Source: Fischerella sp. PCC 9431
GTDB taxonomy: Bacteria; Cyanobacteriota; Cyanobacteriia; Cyanobacteriales; Nostocaceae
Direction of reading: 5' to 3'
NCBI RefSeq assembly: GCF_000447295.1
Contig: NZ_KE650771.1
Location: forward strand, 5,725,559-5,789,558
Length of the DNA stretch: 64,000 nt
Both the position numbers and the translations under genes were made by a program. The first letter of the stretch is position 1. Each line of letters starts with the position of its first letter. Positions 55,905 through 64,000 of the stretch are shown piece after piece. Below the pieces are notes generated by a model. The model was not told where the DNA came from and searched no databases. It saw nothing but the letters and a program-made list of their open reading frames with translations.

Positions 55905-57551
55905 ATGCCTCAAACTCTTTACGTAAATTCTGTTGTTGGTAATGATAGCGCCAGTGGTTTACCACAAGCACCTTTGAAAACTATTACACAAGCACTCAAA
56001 AAAGCCACTTCCGGTACACAAATTCAAGTCGCCGATGGTAGTTATAATGCTGCTGGTGGCGAAGTTTTTCCTTTGTCGGTTCCCAGTGGAGTGTCAATAG
56101 TAGGTAATGAAGCTAACAAAGGCAGTAGTATATTGATTGAAGGTAGTGGTCAATACCTCAGCCGTAGTTTTGCAGGGCAGAATGTCACATTTGTACTAGA
56201 TAATGGTGCAGAACTCAAAGGTGTGACTGTGACTAACTTGGCTACCCGTGGTAGTGGTGTTTGGGTAGAATCTACTAATCCGACAGTTGCAAACTGTACT
56301 TTTACAAAATGTAAGCGAGAAGGCGTATTTGTCACTGGTGATGGTAATCCAGTAATCCGCAACAATCAGTTTATAGAAAATGCTGCCAATGGAATTGCGA
56401 TCGCCAAAAATGCTCAAGGTGAGATTCAAGGTAATACATGCATTAATACAGGTTTTGGAATTGCTATTAGTGATACAGCTTCTCCCAAACTAGTAGATAA
56501 CAAAATTTCCGAAAATCGTTCTGGTATTGTCATCTCCGGTAGCGCCCGTCCTATATTACGTAATAATCTGTTTGAAAGAAATACCCAAGATGGTTTGACG
56601 GTGATTGCCAATGCTTTTCCAGATATTGGTAGCATTAATAATCCAGGCGGTAATATCTTTCGTAGTAATGGTCAGTTCGATCTTCAAAATGCCAGTTCTA
56701 ACAAACTAACTTCTGTAGGAAACCAAATAGATCAAGCAAAAGTCAAAGGTGCGATCGAGTTTGTTAATAATCAAGTTCCTACCCCAAGTCCAACACCTAA
56801 TCCTACCCCAAGTCCAACACCTAATCCCACACCAAGTCCAACACCAAGTCCAACTCCCACACCAGAACCCGAACCCGAACCATTTCCTGATCCGACACCA
56901 ACTCCATTACCAACCCCGACACCAACCCCGACACCAAGTCCAACACCAACCCCGACACCTACACCCAGTTCTAGCAACTTAACTGATATTAGCAATCATT
57001 GGGCAATTGCTTTTATTCGGGAATTAGTCGAATTAGAAATAATCAAAGGTTTTCCTGATCGCACATTTAGACCCGATGCGACAATGACAAGGGCGCAGTA
57101 TGCTGCGTTAATAGTCAAAGCTTTCAACCCAAGCGTCAAACGCCAAGCGATAAAATTTAAAGATGTCGCACCAGACTTTTGGGCAAATAAAGTTATTCAA
57201 CAAGCTTATCAAGGAGGATTTCTTTCTGGTTATCCCGATAATACCTTCCGTCCCAACGATAATATTCAGCGTGTACAGGTGATCGTTTCGCTAGTAAATG
57301 GACTAGGGTTAACCGCTAGTGGTAATAAAGCCCTCAAATCCTACGATGATCAAACCAAAATTCCTGATTATGCTAAAGATGAGGTAATTGTTGCTAGTGA
57401 AAAACAAATTATTGTCAACTATCCGAAAACAAAGCAACTCAACCCCACCCGCGAAGCTACACGTGCAGAGGTAGTAGCGATGGTTTATCAAGCGTTAGTC
57501 GATGCTGATCGTGTGGCGGCGATTGACTCGCCTTATATTGTGGTAGCTTAG
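55905..57551 (+). CDS. Beta-helix (DUF1565) protein with PT-rich linker and SLH domains
   Basis: A 548-residue surface protein. Residues about 1-285 are a DUF1565/pectate-lyase-like right-handed beta helix ([23 protein letters not shown], then many NxI/V repeats such as [20 protein letters not shown]). Residues about 292-355 are a PTPSPTPNP repeat linker. The rest holds three SLH modules ([44 protein letters not shown]) that anchor to peptidoglycan-linked polysaccharide or the outer membrane lattice. No classical signal peptide is visible at the annotated start, which is odd for an SLH protein. No catalytic residues are assigned. Confidence 0.88.
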   Translation: MPQTLYVNSVVGNDSASGLPQAPLKTITQALKKATSGTQIQVADGSYNAAGGEVFPLSVPSGVSIVGNEANKGSSILIEGSGQYLSRSFAGQNVTFVLDNGAELKGVTVTNLATRGSGVWVESTNPTVANCTFTKCKREGVFVTGDGNPVIRNNQFIENAANGIAIAKNAQGEIQGNTCINTGFGIAISDTASPKLVDNKISENRSGIVISGSARPILRNNLFERNTQDGLTVIANAFPDIGSINNPGGNIFRSNGQFDLQNASSNKLTSVGNQIDQAKVKGAIEFVNNQVPTPSPTPNPTPSPTPNPTPSPTPSPTPTPEPEPEPFPDPTPTPLPTPTPTPTPSPTPTPTPTPSSSNLTDISNHWAIAFIRELVELEIIKGFPDRTFRPDATMTRAQYAALIVKAFNPSVKRQAIKFKDVAPDFWANKVIQQAYQGGFLSGYPDNTFRPNDNIQRVQVIVSLVNGLGLTASGNKALKSYDDQTKIPDYAKDEVIVASEKQIIVNYPKTKQLNPTREATRAEVVAMVYQALVDADRVAAIDSPYIVVA

Positions 57552-57770
57552 TATTTATAGGGTGGGCATCTTGCCTGCCCTGCGATCGCCATATATTTTT
57601 AATATCAAGCCTAGATTTTTCCCGATATCCATAGCTAGTTTTCTAAAGAAATTTCTGACACTCTCAACATATCAGAATCATTAGAAACAAGTATTAAACC
57701 ACTCATCACTAATAATTGCTCATATTAAGATGTTGCCTTCAGTATTCCCTTTTTGCATTCTCAGCATCTC

Positions 57771-57804
57771 AGATTCCGGACTTTTTTGAAAAAGTCGGGA
57801 ATCT
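57771..57804. terminator. 16-bp inverted repeat between convergent genes
   Basis: AGATTCCGGACTTTTT (57771-57786) pairs with 57789-57804 with one mismatch. The sequence belongs with the hairpins at 10058-10090 and 43640-43668. It lies 9 bp after the stop of the phosphodiester glycosidase and could terminate both convergent genes. Confidence 0.6.
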
Positions 57805-57812
57805 ATACCCAA

Positions 57813-58691
57813 TCACAAAGATTCTGCATAAAAGCCCAAATGATTAGCCACTGGGCGCTCCCGCATTGGGATTTTGGTATGTATGGGAGCGTTTAATACT
57901 TTAGCCCTGGCATTTTTTGCTACTACCAATGTAGTAGAACCACCACCATCAAAATTGAGTGCTGTATCTGCACCTAATTCAATGGCAATATTGGCTAACT
58001 CTTTTTTCGTCACTCCTTGGCTGTAAAGAAGTTGTTTACCATCAACAACAATTAGCCAAAGTTTTTTACCTGTTTGATCAATTGCTACAGCCACATGGGG
58101 ATATGGTTTATCGTTTTCCTGTGATAGGTTTTTGGCTTTGGGCTTACCAGCTTCAACTAATATTTGACTTCCTGCAACACCTTGAATTGTACCTTGAGGA
58201 CATTCGTCACGATCTAGCATTTGGGCGCGGTTTTTCATAAAACATAAAACTCGCCATCCTGGTTCAGGTTTGGAATATCGATAACCATCAGAAATTACTT
58301 CGCCCAATGGATAGGAGGGATCACCACTATGAGGATAGTAATCCCAAGGAGTGTTTTCTACAAAGTGATGGAAATAACTAGCATTAATTGCTACTTGCAC
58401 CTTGAACTCATGCAAAAATGCTGAGGTAGTGCGGGCTTTTGTTTCCAAACCTTGTGCTGGCAGAATTCCTGGTGTCACTAGTGGTTTCACACCTGGTGCT
58501 GTTAAATCTATACTAACTATATGAATGAGCATTGGGCGTGGTTGGGAACGGACTTGGCGTTGATAGGAAATACCACGAAACAATGCTTGTGTTTGATTAG
58601 TCTGGGATGGGCGTAAAAAATGGAGTCCGCCATAAAGTATTAAAGGTAATAAAAGTATGCCAGTGCCAGCAGCAAATAAATATTGTTTCAT
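57813..58691 (-). CDS. Phosphodiester glycosidase (NAGPA/DUF2233) family protein
   Basis: A 292-residue protein with an N-terminal membrane anchor or signal (about 4-24) and a NAGPA-like domain. Family features are VQVAINASYFHHF, QILVEAGKPKAKN, WLIVVDGKQLLYSQGVTKKELANIAIELGADTALNFDGGGSTTLVV and the ending MRERPVANHLGFY. Relatives remove N-acetylglucosamine from phosphodiesters or act on surface polymers, and the extracytoplasmic position fits a cell-wall or polysaccharide substrate. The substrate is unknown. Confidence 0.9.
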   Translation of the reverse strand: MKQYLFAAGTGILLLPLILYGGLHFLRPSQTNQTQALFRGISYQRQVRSQPRPMLIHIVSIDLTAPGVKPLVTPGILPAQGLETKARTTSAFLHEFKVQVAINASYFHHFVENTPWDYYPHSGDPSYPLGEVISDGYRYSKPEPGWRVLCFMKNRAQMLDRDECPQGTIQGVAGSQILVEAGKPKAKNLSQENDKPYPHVAVAIDQTGKKLWLIVVDGKQLLYSQGVTKKELANIAIELGADTALNFDGGGSTTLVVAKNARAKVLNAPIHTKIPMRERPVANHLGFYAESL

Positions 58692-58776
58692 ATCATGTTT
58701 CCTTAGAGGTTATTTATCTTCTAACTTGCATCAGCTTTTCATCCCGCCAATAAATAAATTTATTGGCTAATAGCTA

Positions 58777-58898
58777 ATACCAATTCTTCGTGAAGCTGCT
58801 CCCGAATTTTACCCCTCCCCAACCCTCCCCTTCGCAAGGGGAGGGTGCGCGTGAGCGCGGGTGGGGTCTTTGTATGCGTCTTCATATTAAATTGGTAT
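58777..58898. mobile_element. MITE-like element with ATACCAATT inverted ends
   Basis: ATACCAATT (58777-58785) and AATTGGTAT (58890-58898) are perfect 9-bp inverted ends. Inside are CTTC-GT-GAAG and an 11-bp GC-rich stem ACCCTCCCCTT (58822-58832) paired with 58836-58846. The remainder has no coding capacity. Confidence 0.6.
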
Positions 58899-58947
58899 AA
58901 GGGTTTAAACCCTTAGCGCGCCATATTGAAAAAATTGGGATGCTTCC
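58899..58947. repeat. Right-end remnant of the 26394-type element
   Basis: GGGTTTAAACCC, then ATATTGAAAAAAT, then GGGATGCTTCC follows the right 47 bp of the 26394-26563 element with a few changes. No matching left end was found, so it is truncated, apparently by the adjoining ATACCAATT element. Confidence 0.6.
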
Positions 58948-59159
58948 ATAACACGTCGCCAATAACTTAAGTTACTAATAACCAAAAAATCATGTTTTAA
59001 AATCGACTGTTAATGCACACAGATAAATTTTAAGTTAACAAAAGATTATTACCGGATTATTTTCTAAAAAATGAAATTAAACCTAGAGGCTGATGGATTG
59101 AGGCTTAAATCCAATTAACCTTTTATATGATCTGCCTATTTGCACAAGGAAATTTTCAG

Positions 59160-59693
59160 ATGACATCTACATTTGAGCAAGAACAAATTAATGTACCTGA
59201 AATAGTCGAGAGTATCACAGGGTTAATTTTTGCACCCGTAATTCTTCCTTTAGCAGCAGCAGTACATCAGCCCACAGTCCAAACAGCGATCAAAAGTGGA
59301 ATTGCTATTTCACAAAGGTGTAAAGAAGCACTGGCAGAAACTCAAGAAGTCATTGAAAATTTAGCCGCAGAAGTTAATACCGAACTCATCAATAATAAAC
59401 AGGCAGAATTTGAATCTGGATATACCCGAATTCATACGAGTGATGACAAATCGGAAGTAGCTAAAGACTTAATAAATATTCTGTCAGACTTCAATGTAGA
59501 TGTGGAAAATCTCAGTGATGGTGTGATTGATTTGCGCGTTTTGGTTCCTTTAGGATTTGGAGCAATGGCAGCGCGACAGTTGGTGGTTAAGGGATTACAA
59601 ATCGATGAAATTCCCTGGTATACCTTGGCTTGGTATGCGTTTGATTCTTTTGTCAAGTTAAATGTTACTAGTGAATCAAAAAGTAAAACTTAA
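59160..59693 (+). CDS. DUF5132-like protein
   Basis: A 177-residue protein from the start at 59160 (MTSTFEQEQ), which has AAGGA 9 nt upstream. The frame from 59127 adds eleven residues. An N-terminal hydrophobic segment (ITGLIFAPVILPLAAAV) is followed by a helical region. The second half has a conserved look (DLRVLVPLGFGAMAARQLVVKGLQIDEIPWYTLAWYAFDSFVKL), which resembles the DUF5132 pattern. Such proteins occur next to HMA-domain proteins and P-type ATPases. Here the ATPase starts 57 bp downstream on the same strand. The function is unknown. Confidence 0.7.
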   Translation: MTSTFEQEQINVPEIVESITGLIFAPVILPLAAAVHQPTVQTAIKSGIAISQRCKEALAETQEVIENLAAEVNTELINNKQAEFESGYTRIHTSDDKSEVAKDLINILSDFNVDVENLSDGVIDLRVLVPLGFGAMAARQLVVKGLQIDEIPWYTLAWYAFDSFVKLNVTSESKSKT

Positions 59694-59750
59694 AAATTAA
59701 ATCAAGAATTAAATAAATGTTTAAAATCTCCTCAATTTATTTGTGAAACA

Positions 59751-62700
59751 GTGGGAGCAGATATTTCTGTGATTAACATTATTCATCAGGTCAAAGGCAG
59801 AGCTAGATATAAAGTTAAAGAACTTTATCGATCGCAATCTTTCAAAGAATATATTGAGCGATCGCTTCCACAACAAGCAGGAATTAACTATGTCTGGGCG
59901 AATACATTAACTAGTAATATTCTTGTGTTGTTTGAGCAAGAATATAGTGCGGATAAAATAGCAAGATTAATTGAAAAATCTATTTATGAATATCAACCAC
60001 CACAAATAAAATCACTTACAAAAAAAGCATCAACTCCAACACCAAAACCAGTTACAAACGCCCAAGCCCAAAAAATTGAGAACTGGCATTTGCTGGAAAC
60101 GGATGCTGTTTTAGATGCATTTCATACTTCCAAACAATCAGGATTATCTCATGCATCTGCTGCTGAAAACCTGAATAAATATGGCCCGAATGTTCTCACA
60201 GCAACCAAAACTCGTTCTGATTTAAGTATTTTAATTGATCAATTTAAATCTTTGCCGGTTGCTTTGTTGGGTGTGGCTGCTGGTGTTTCTGTGTTAACGG
60301 GGGGACTAATTGATGCTGTGGTAATTTTGGGTGTGGTTGGTTTAAATGCTGTGATTGGTTATACCACAGAAAGCCAGTCAGAAAGGATTATTCATTCTCT
60401 CGGTAGTCATGAAGAAACATCGACTTGGGTAATTCGAGATGGTCAGCAACTGGAAATTCCCACAGAAGATGTTGTGATTGGAGATATTTTAGTTCTGAAA
60501 ACTGGTGGCTATGTAGCCGCAGATGCACGACTACTGGAAGCAGAAAATCTGAGTATTGACGAATCTGCTTTAACTGGGGAGAGCATACCTATAACTAAAT
60601 CAATGGTACCCCTCAAAGGTGAGGATATTCCTTTGGGCGATCGCACTAACATGGTTTATAAAGGAACTCTCGTCACTGGTGGTCAAGGTTTAGCTGTGGT
60701 AGTAGCAACAGCTAAATTTACAGAAATGGGCAAAATCCAACAATTGGTAGGCGAAGCGACGACAACCGCAACTCCTCTCACCAGACAACTCGATCAAGTG
60801 GGTAGCCAATTAGTTGCAATTGGGATGGGAATTTGTGGTTTGGTTTTTGGAATTGGGGTGTTACGGGGATATGGTTTGGTGCAAATGTTGCAATCATCTA
60901 TATCTTTGGCGGTTGCTGCTGTTCCCGAAGGTTTACCCACTATCGCCACTACAACCTTAGCTTTAGGAATCCAAGATATGCGTAAGCGAAATGTCTTGGT
61001 TCGCAGTCTCAGCGCTGTGGAAGCTTTGGGTTCGGTGCAAACGATTTGTCTCGATAAAACCGGGACGATTACAGAAAATCGCATGTCTGTTGTGGAAGTA
61101 CACACCGACAGCCAACAAATTACTATATCTGATGGAGAGTTTATCGCCAACGGTGAGCATATTAATCCCTACGCTTGTGATGAACTGTTAAAACTGATTC
61201 ATGTATCAGTTTTGTGCAATGAAAGTGAAGTGAACCTCGAACAAAATGGCGAGTATAGTGTCAAAGGTTCAGCAACAGAAAATGCTTTGATTTACATGGC
61301 TATTAGTGCTGGGGTGGAAGTCAAGCAACTAAGAGAAAAATATCAACTGTTGCAAACCAACCTGCGCTCAGAAAACCGCAATATTATGAGTACGGTTCAT
61401 AGCACTGAGAATCATCACAAGTTGGTTGCTGTCAAAGGTAGTCCGGGAGAAGTTGCACAGATATGTAAATTTTGGCTGAAAAACAGGGAACGCCTACCGT
61501 TAACGGAAGAAGACAGGGAATCGCTGGAAATTGAAAATGATCGCATGGCGGGGAAAGCCCTGAGAGTCTTGGGTATTGCTTATACACATATTAACGCCAG
61601 CCACGATGGTGATAATTACGAGCAAGACTTGACATGGCTGGGTTTGGTAGGGATGGCAGACCCGATTAGAACAGGTGTCAAACAGTTAATGGCTGACTTC
61701 CATGATGCAGGCATTGATACAGTGATGATTACTGGTGATCAAAGTCCGACTGCCTATGCGATCGCCAAGGAATTAGAATTAAGCAGAGATCCACAATTAG
61801 AAATTCTCGATTCCACCGACTTCAACAATCTCAGCCCAGAAGCACTAACCGCACTGGCGAATAAAGTCGATGTCTTTGCCCGGATTAGTCCCAGCAATAA
61901 ACTGCAAATTGTCCAAGCATTGCAAGCTGCTGGACAAGTTGTAGCCATGACAGGCGATGGGATTAATGACGCCCCAGCCCTGAAAGCTGCCCAAGTTGGT
62001 GTAGCTATGGGTAAAGGTGGCACAGATGTTGCCCGTGAAGTTGCGGATATTATCTTAGAAGATGACAGCCTAGAAACCATGATCGTTGCTGTCAGTCGGG
62101 GTAGGACAATTTACAACAACATCAGAAAATCTGTGCATTTCCTACTTGCTACCAACATCAGCGAAATCGTGGTGATGACAACTGCTACAGCAATTGGGAT
62201 TGGCGAACCCTTGAACGCTATTCAATTGTTGTGGTTGAATTTAGTAACAGACATTTTCCCTGGTCTTTCCCTGGCTTTAGAAGCACCAGAACCAGATGTT
62301 TTGAGTCAGCCTCCCCGCAACCCGGACGAACCAATTGTTAAAAATTCCGACTTTGGCAGAATTGGTTTTGAAGCAGGAACAATATCTCTCAGCACTTTAG
62401 CAGCTTATGGTTACGGCATCAGCAAATATGGCATTAGTCCCCAGGCAAGTACTATTGCTTTTATGAGTCTGACATCAGCACAACTATTACATACAATTAG
62501 CTGTCGTTCGGAACATCATAGCATATTTAATCAAGGAAAATTGCCGAATAATCCCTATTTAAATGCTGCTATTGTCGGTTCTTTTGCAATCCAACTTCTG
62601 GCGATCGCTGTTCCACCACTACGGAGTCTTTTAAAAATTACACCCATTAGTCTTGTCGATGGTTTTGTAATTGGCGGTAGTGCTTTGTTACCCTTCTTGG

Positions 62701-62777
62701 TGAATGAAAGTACAAAAAATATTCGGTTGGGTGAAAATACCTTATCTACACAAATACATTTAGACGCGATGAATTAA
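59751..62777 (+). CDS. P2-type cation ATPase with N-terminal HMA-like domain
   Basis: A 1008-residue P-type ATPase. The N-terminus (about 5-72) resembles an HMA ferredoxin-like domain without CxxC. The core has the actuator motif TGES, phosphorylated Asp435 in DKTGT, KGSPGEV for nucleotide binding and TGDGINDAPALK. Ion ligands follow the Ca2+ pump pattern: Glu393 in PEGLP (M4), NISE in M5 and NLVTD in M6. A heavy-metal CPC motif is absent, so Ca2+ or Mn2+ is more likely than Cu+ or Zn2+. The start is GTG at 59751, as no ATG is available. The unusual HMA/P2 combination and the DUF5132 neighbour suggest a two-gene cassette. Confidence 0.9.
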   Translation: MGADISVINIIHQVKGRARYKVKELYRSQSFKEYIERSLPQQAGINYVWANTLTSNILVLFEQEYSADKIARLIEKSIYEYQPPQIKSLTKKASTPTPKPVTNAQAQKIENWHLLETDAVLDAFHTSKQSGLSHASAAENLNKYGPNVLTATKTRSDLSILIDQFKSLPVALLGVAAGVSVLTGGLIDAVVILGVVGLNAVIGYTTESQSERIIHSLGSHEETSTWVIRDGQQLEIPTEDVVIGDILVLKTGGYVAADARLLEAENLSIDESALTGESIPITKSMVPLKGEDIPLGDRTNMVYKGTLVTGGQGLAVVVATAKFTEMGKIQQLVGEATTTATPLTRQLDQVGSQLVAIGMGICGLVFGIGVLRGYGLVQMLQSSISLAVAAVPEGLPTIATTTLALGIQDMRKRNVLVRSLSAVEALGSVQTICLDKTGTITENRMSVVEVHTDSQQITISDGEFIANGEHINPYACDELLKLIHVSVLCNESEVNLEQNGEYSVKGSATENALIYMAISAGVEVKQLREKYQLLQTNLRSENRNIMSTVHSTENHHKLVAVKGSPGEVAQICKFWLKNRERLPLTEEDRESLEIENDRMAGKALRVLGIAYTHINASHDGDNYEQDLTWLGLVGMADPIRTGVKQLMADFHDAGIDTVMITGDQSPTAYAIAKELELSRDPQLEILDSTDFNNLSPEALTALANKVDVFARISPSNKLQIVQALQAAGQVVAMTGDGINDAPALKAAQVGVAMGKGGTDVAREVADIILEDDSLETMIVAVSRGRTIYNNIRKSVHFLLATNISEIVVMTTATAIGIGEPLNAIQLLWLNLVTDIFPGLSLALEAPEPDVLSQPPRNPDEPIVKNSDFGRIGFEAGTISLSTLAAYGYGISKYGISPQASTIAFMSLTSAQLLHTISCRSEHHSIFNQGKLPNNPYLNAAIVGSFAIQLLAIAVPPLRSLLKITPISLVDGFVIGGSALLPFLVNESTKNIRLGENTLSTQIHLDAMN

Positions 62778-62782
62778 GACAA

Positions 62783-62879
62783 GACGCGATTTATCGCGTC
62801 TCTACAAGATGGTAATTGGTATTACTTTCTGAATTGCGTACAGGTGGATTTTGTTTATTTAGCCGCGACTTCTAGTCGC
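62783..62879. repeat. Two hairpins in the metK leader
   Basis: GACGCGATTTATCGCGTC (62783-62800) is the same hairpin family as 3631-3654. GCGACT-TCT-AGTCGC (62865-62879) lies 9 bases before the metK start codon and could mask or set the ribosome-binding region. No SAM riboswitch was recognised. Confidence 0.6.
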
Positions 62880-62887
62880 CAAGTATT

Positions 62888-64000
62888 ATGAAAAAAGACT
62901 TCATGTTTACATCGGAATCTGTAACCGAGGGACATCCTGATAAACTTTGTGATCAAATTAGTGATGCGATCGTAGACCGTTTTCTTCAGCAAGATCCTTA
63001 TGCTCGTATCATTACAGAATGTGCGGTATCTACTGGTATTGTGTTTATTGCAGGTAGATTTGAACCTAATGCTAATGTAGATTTTACGAATGTAGCGAGA
63101 AAAGTAATTGATCAGGTGGGTTATGAGCATACTGAATTTAATGGCAAAACTTGTAGTATTTTGACTAGTCTTTCAGAATTGCCAGTAGATCAAACTTATG
63201 CTTTTCGTGAACAGGAATTATCTGATGCAGAAATAGAAAAAATTCCTGTGAAAAATCAAGCTACGGTTTTTGGTTTTGCCTGCAATCAAACTTCTGCTTT
63301 TATGCCTTTACCAATTTGGTTAGCGCATAAATTAGCAAAGCGCATTAGTGAAGTTAGAAGTCAAGATCTACTTTCTTATCTTACACCCGATGGTAAAACT
63401 CAAGTAGGTATTGAATATCGCGATCGCCGCCCTTATCGAATTCACAGTCTCACAGTTATTGCTAGTCAAAATAAAGCTAAATATCCAGATTTAGAACAAC
63501 TTCGTGCAGATATTTACGAAACAATAATTCAACCAGTATTTGCAACTGAAGAAATTAAACCAGATGACAAAACTAGAGTATTTATCAATCCTGATGGACA
63601 ATTTATTAGAGGTGGTCCTGCTGTCCATTCTGGGTTAACAGGTAGAAAAAATGCCATAGATACCTATGGTGATTATGCACAACATAGTGGTTCAGCTCTT
63701 AGTGGTAAAGACCCAACCAGAATTGATAGAGTCGGAGCCTATGCTGCTCGTTATGCAGCCAAAAATGTAGTAGCAGCAGGTATTGCTGATGAGTGTGAAG
63801 TGCAACTAAGTTACTCAATTGGTATTTCCAGACCAGTTAGTATTCAAGTCGAAACTTTTGGTACTGGCAAAATTTCCGATGAAGAAATCACAAAATTATT
63901 AGAAGCAAATTTTGATTTTCGTTTGGCAGGAATCATCAAAGAATTTAATTTAAGATTTTTACCTTCTATTCATAAAAGTGGTTTTTACAGACAATTAGCT
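62888..64000 (+). CDS. metK: S-adenosylmethionine synthetase, variant type (C-terminus outside window)
   Basis: MetK makes S-adenosylmethionine from methionine and ATP. The first 371 residues are present and open to the window edge. Motifs include FTSESVTEGHPDKLCDQISDAIVD, ECAVSTGIVFIAG, GFACNQTSAFMPLPI (normally G.A.nET) and SGKDPTRIDRVGAYAARYAAKNVVAAG. The P-loop-like segment reads GGPAVHSGLTGRKNAIDTYG and is followed by AQHSGSALSGKDP. In the common bacterial enzyme these positions read GGPQGDAGLTGRK and HGGGAFSGKDP. It is therefore a divergent form, possibly a second copy. The start is the ATG at 62888. Confidence 0.92.
   Translation, partial: MKKDFMFTSESVTEGHPDKLCDQISDAIVDRFLQQDPYARIITECAVSTGIVFIAGRFEPNANVDFTNVARKVIDQVGYEHTEFNGKTCSILTSLSELPVDQTYAFREQELSDAEIEKIPVKNQATVFGFACNQTSAFMPLPIWLAHKLAKRISEVRSQDLLSYLTPDGKTQVGIEYRDRRPYRIHSLTVIASQNKAKYPDLEQLRADIYETIIQPVFATEEIKPDDKTRVFINPDGQFIRGGPAVHSGLTGRKNAIDTYGDYAQHSGSALSGKDPTRIDRVGAYAARYAAKNVVAAGIADECEVQLSYSIGISRPVSIQVETFGTGKISDEEITKLLEANFDFRLAGIIKEFNLRFLPSIHKSGFYRQLA

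Larger units (their letters stand above)
58692..59159. other. Repeat-rich divergent intergenic region, 468 bp
   Basis: It contains a composite of two palindromic elements (58777-58947), then about 200 bp of AT-rich sequence in front of the DUF5132 gene that should hold its promoter. No gene is seen. Confidence 0.6.

Noticed and set aside
56771-56995. Minus-strand Gly/Val repeat frame
   Set aside because: It is the antisense of the PTPSP linker of the SLH protein.
62778-62887. SAM riboswitch before metK
   Set aside because: Only two simple hairpins are present, and no multi-helix junction or SAM-binding consensus could be found.

Overview
The window reads as chromosome of a filamentous, heterocyst-type (Nostocales) cyanobacterium. 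The octamer GCGATCGC (HIP1) is scattered through most of it. The spacers are full of 7-bp tandem repeats (GGGGATT, GGGCATT, CTGCTCC, AAAAATT, TTTTGGA and AATGACA types). The gene set includes a high-light-inducible protein, cytochrome c6, a thylakoid-lumen cyclophilin, an Omp85 protein and several families found mainly in cyanobacteria. The exact species cannot be named from sequence alone. No rRNA, tRNA, CRISPR array, transposase or prophage gene was seen.

Layout. 1-575: truncated type-2 NADH dehydrogenase-like gene. 1058-3463: two unrecognised AT-rich genes in a HIP1-free stretch. 3585-4157: inverted-repeat elements and a 20-bp tandem array. 4223-9827: ARMT1/DUF89 protein, glutamine-synthetase-family enzyme, Uma2 nuclease-like protein, an antitoxin with a broken toxin, and a metallophosphoesterase. 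10127-16092: unknown membrane protein, ABC exporter, membrane protein plus hrcA, rhodanese. 16276-23134: DUF3352 lipoprotein, cysE, flavoprotein, epoxide-hydrolase-like protein, a possible 35-aa ORF, DUF1206, glycosidase-like and DUF2358 proteins. 23361-30141: Omp85 protein, then a MacA-permease-ATPase efflux operon on the minus strand whose spacers hold repeats, a 42-bp array and a small transposon-like element. 30636-41915: TPR protein, response regulator, GyrA-like protein, HLIP, sigA, a 1.75-kb non-coding stretch with a candidate structured RNA, gyrB, and miaA carrying an in-frame palindromic insert. 42000-49616: petJ, coiled-coil protein, small membrane proteins, ferredoxin, cyclophilin, YbaB, phosphotyrosine phosphatase, rhomboid, unknown protein. 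49797-52368: Spy-like periplasmic protein divergent from a NarL-type two-component system, with a 42-bp concentric dyad between them. 52385-58691: HEAT protein, deaminase, K+ channel-like protein with a zinc ribbon, OmpA-like protein, beta-helix/SLH protein, phosphodiester glycosidase. 59160-62777: DUF5132 protein and a P2-type ATPase with an HMA-like N-terminus. 62888 to the right edge: a variant S-adenosylmethionine synthetase.

How the parts may work together. Several genes concern the cell envelope (Omp85, MacAB-type efflux, Spy-like protein, OmpA-like protein, SLH protein). A GTCAC/GTGAC dyad lies in front of both the Spy/two-component pair and the efflux operon, so a shared envelope-stress control is proposed as inference. 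DNA supercoiling (gyrA-like, gyrB) and primary transcription (sigA) genes sit close together. The most unusual signals are in non-coding or inserted DNA: a 170-bp element with 11-bp inverted ends and a 9-bp target duplication, a palindrome inside miaA, the concentric dyad, the candidate RNA between sigA and gyrB, and families of short double-hairpin elements.
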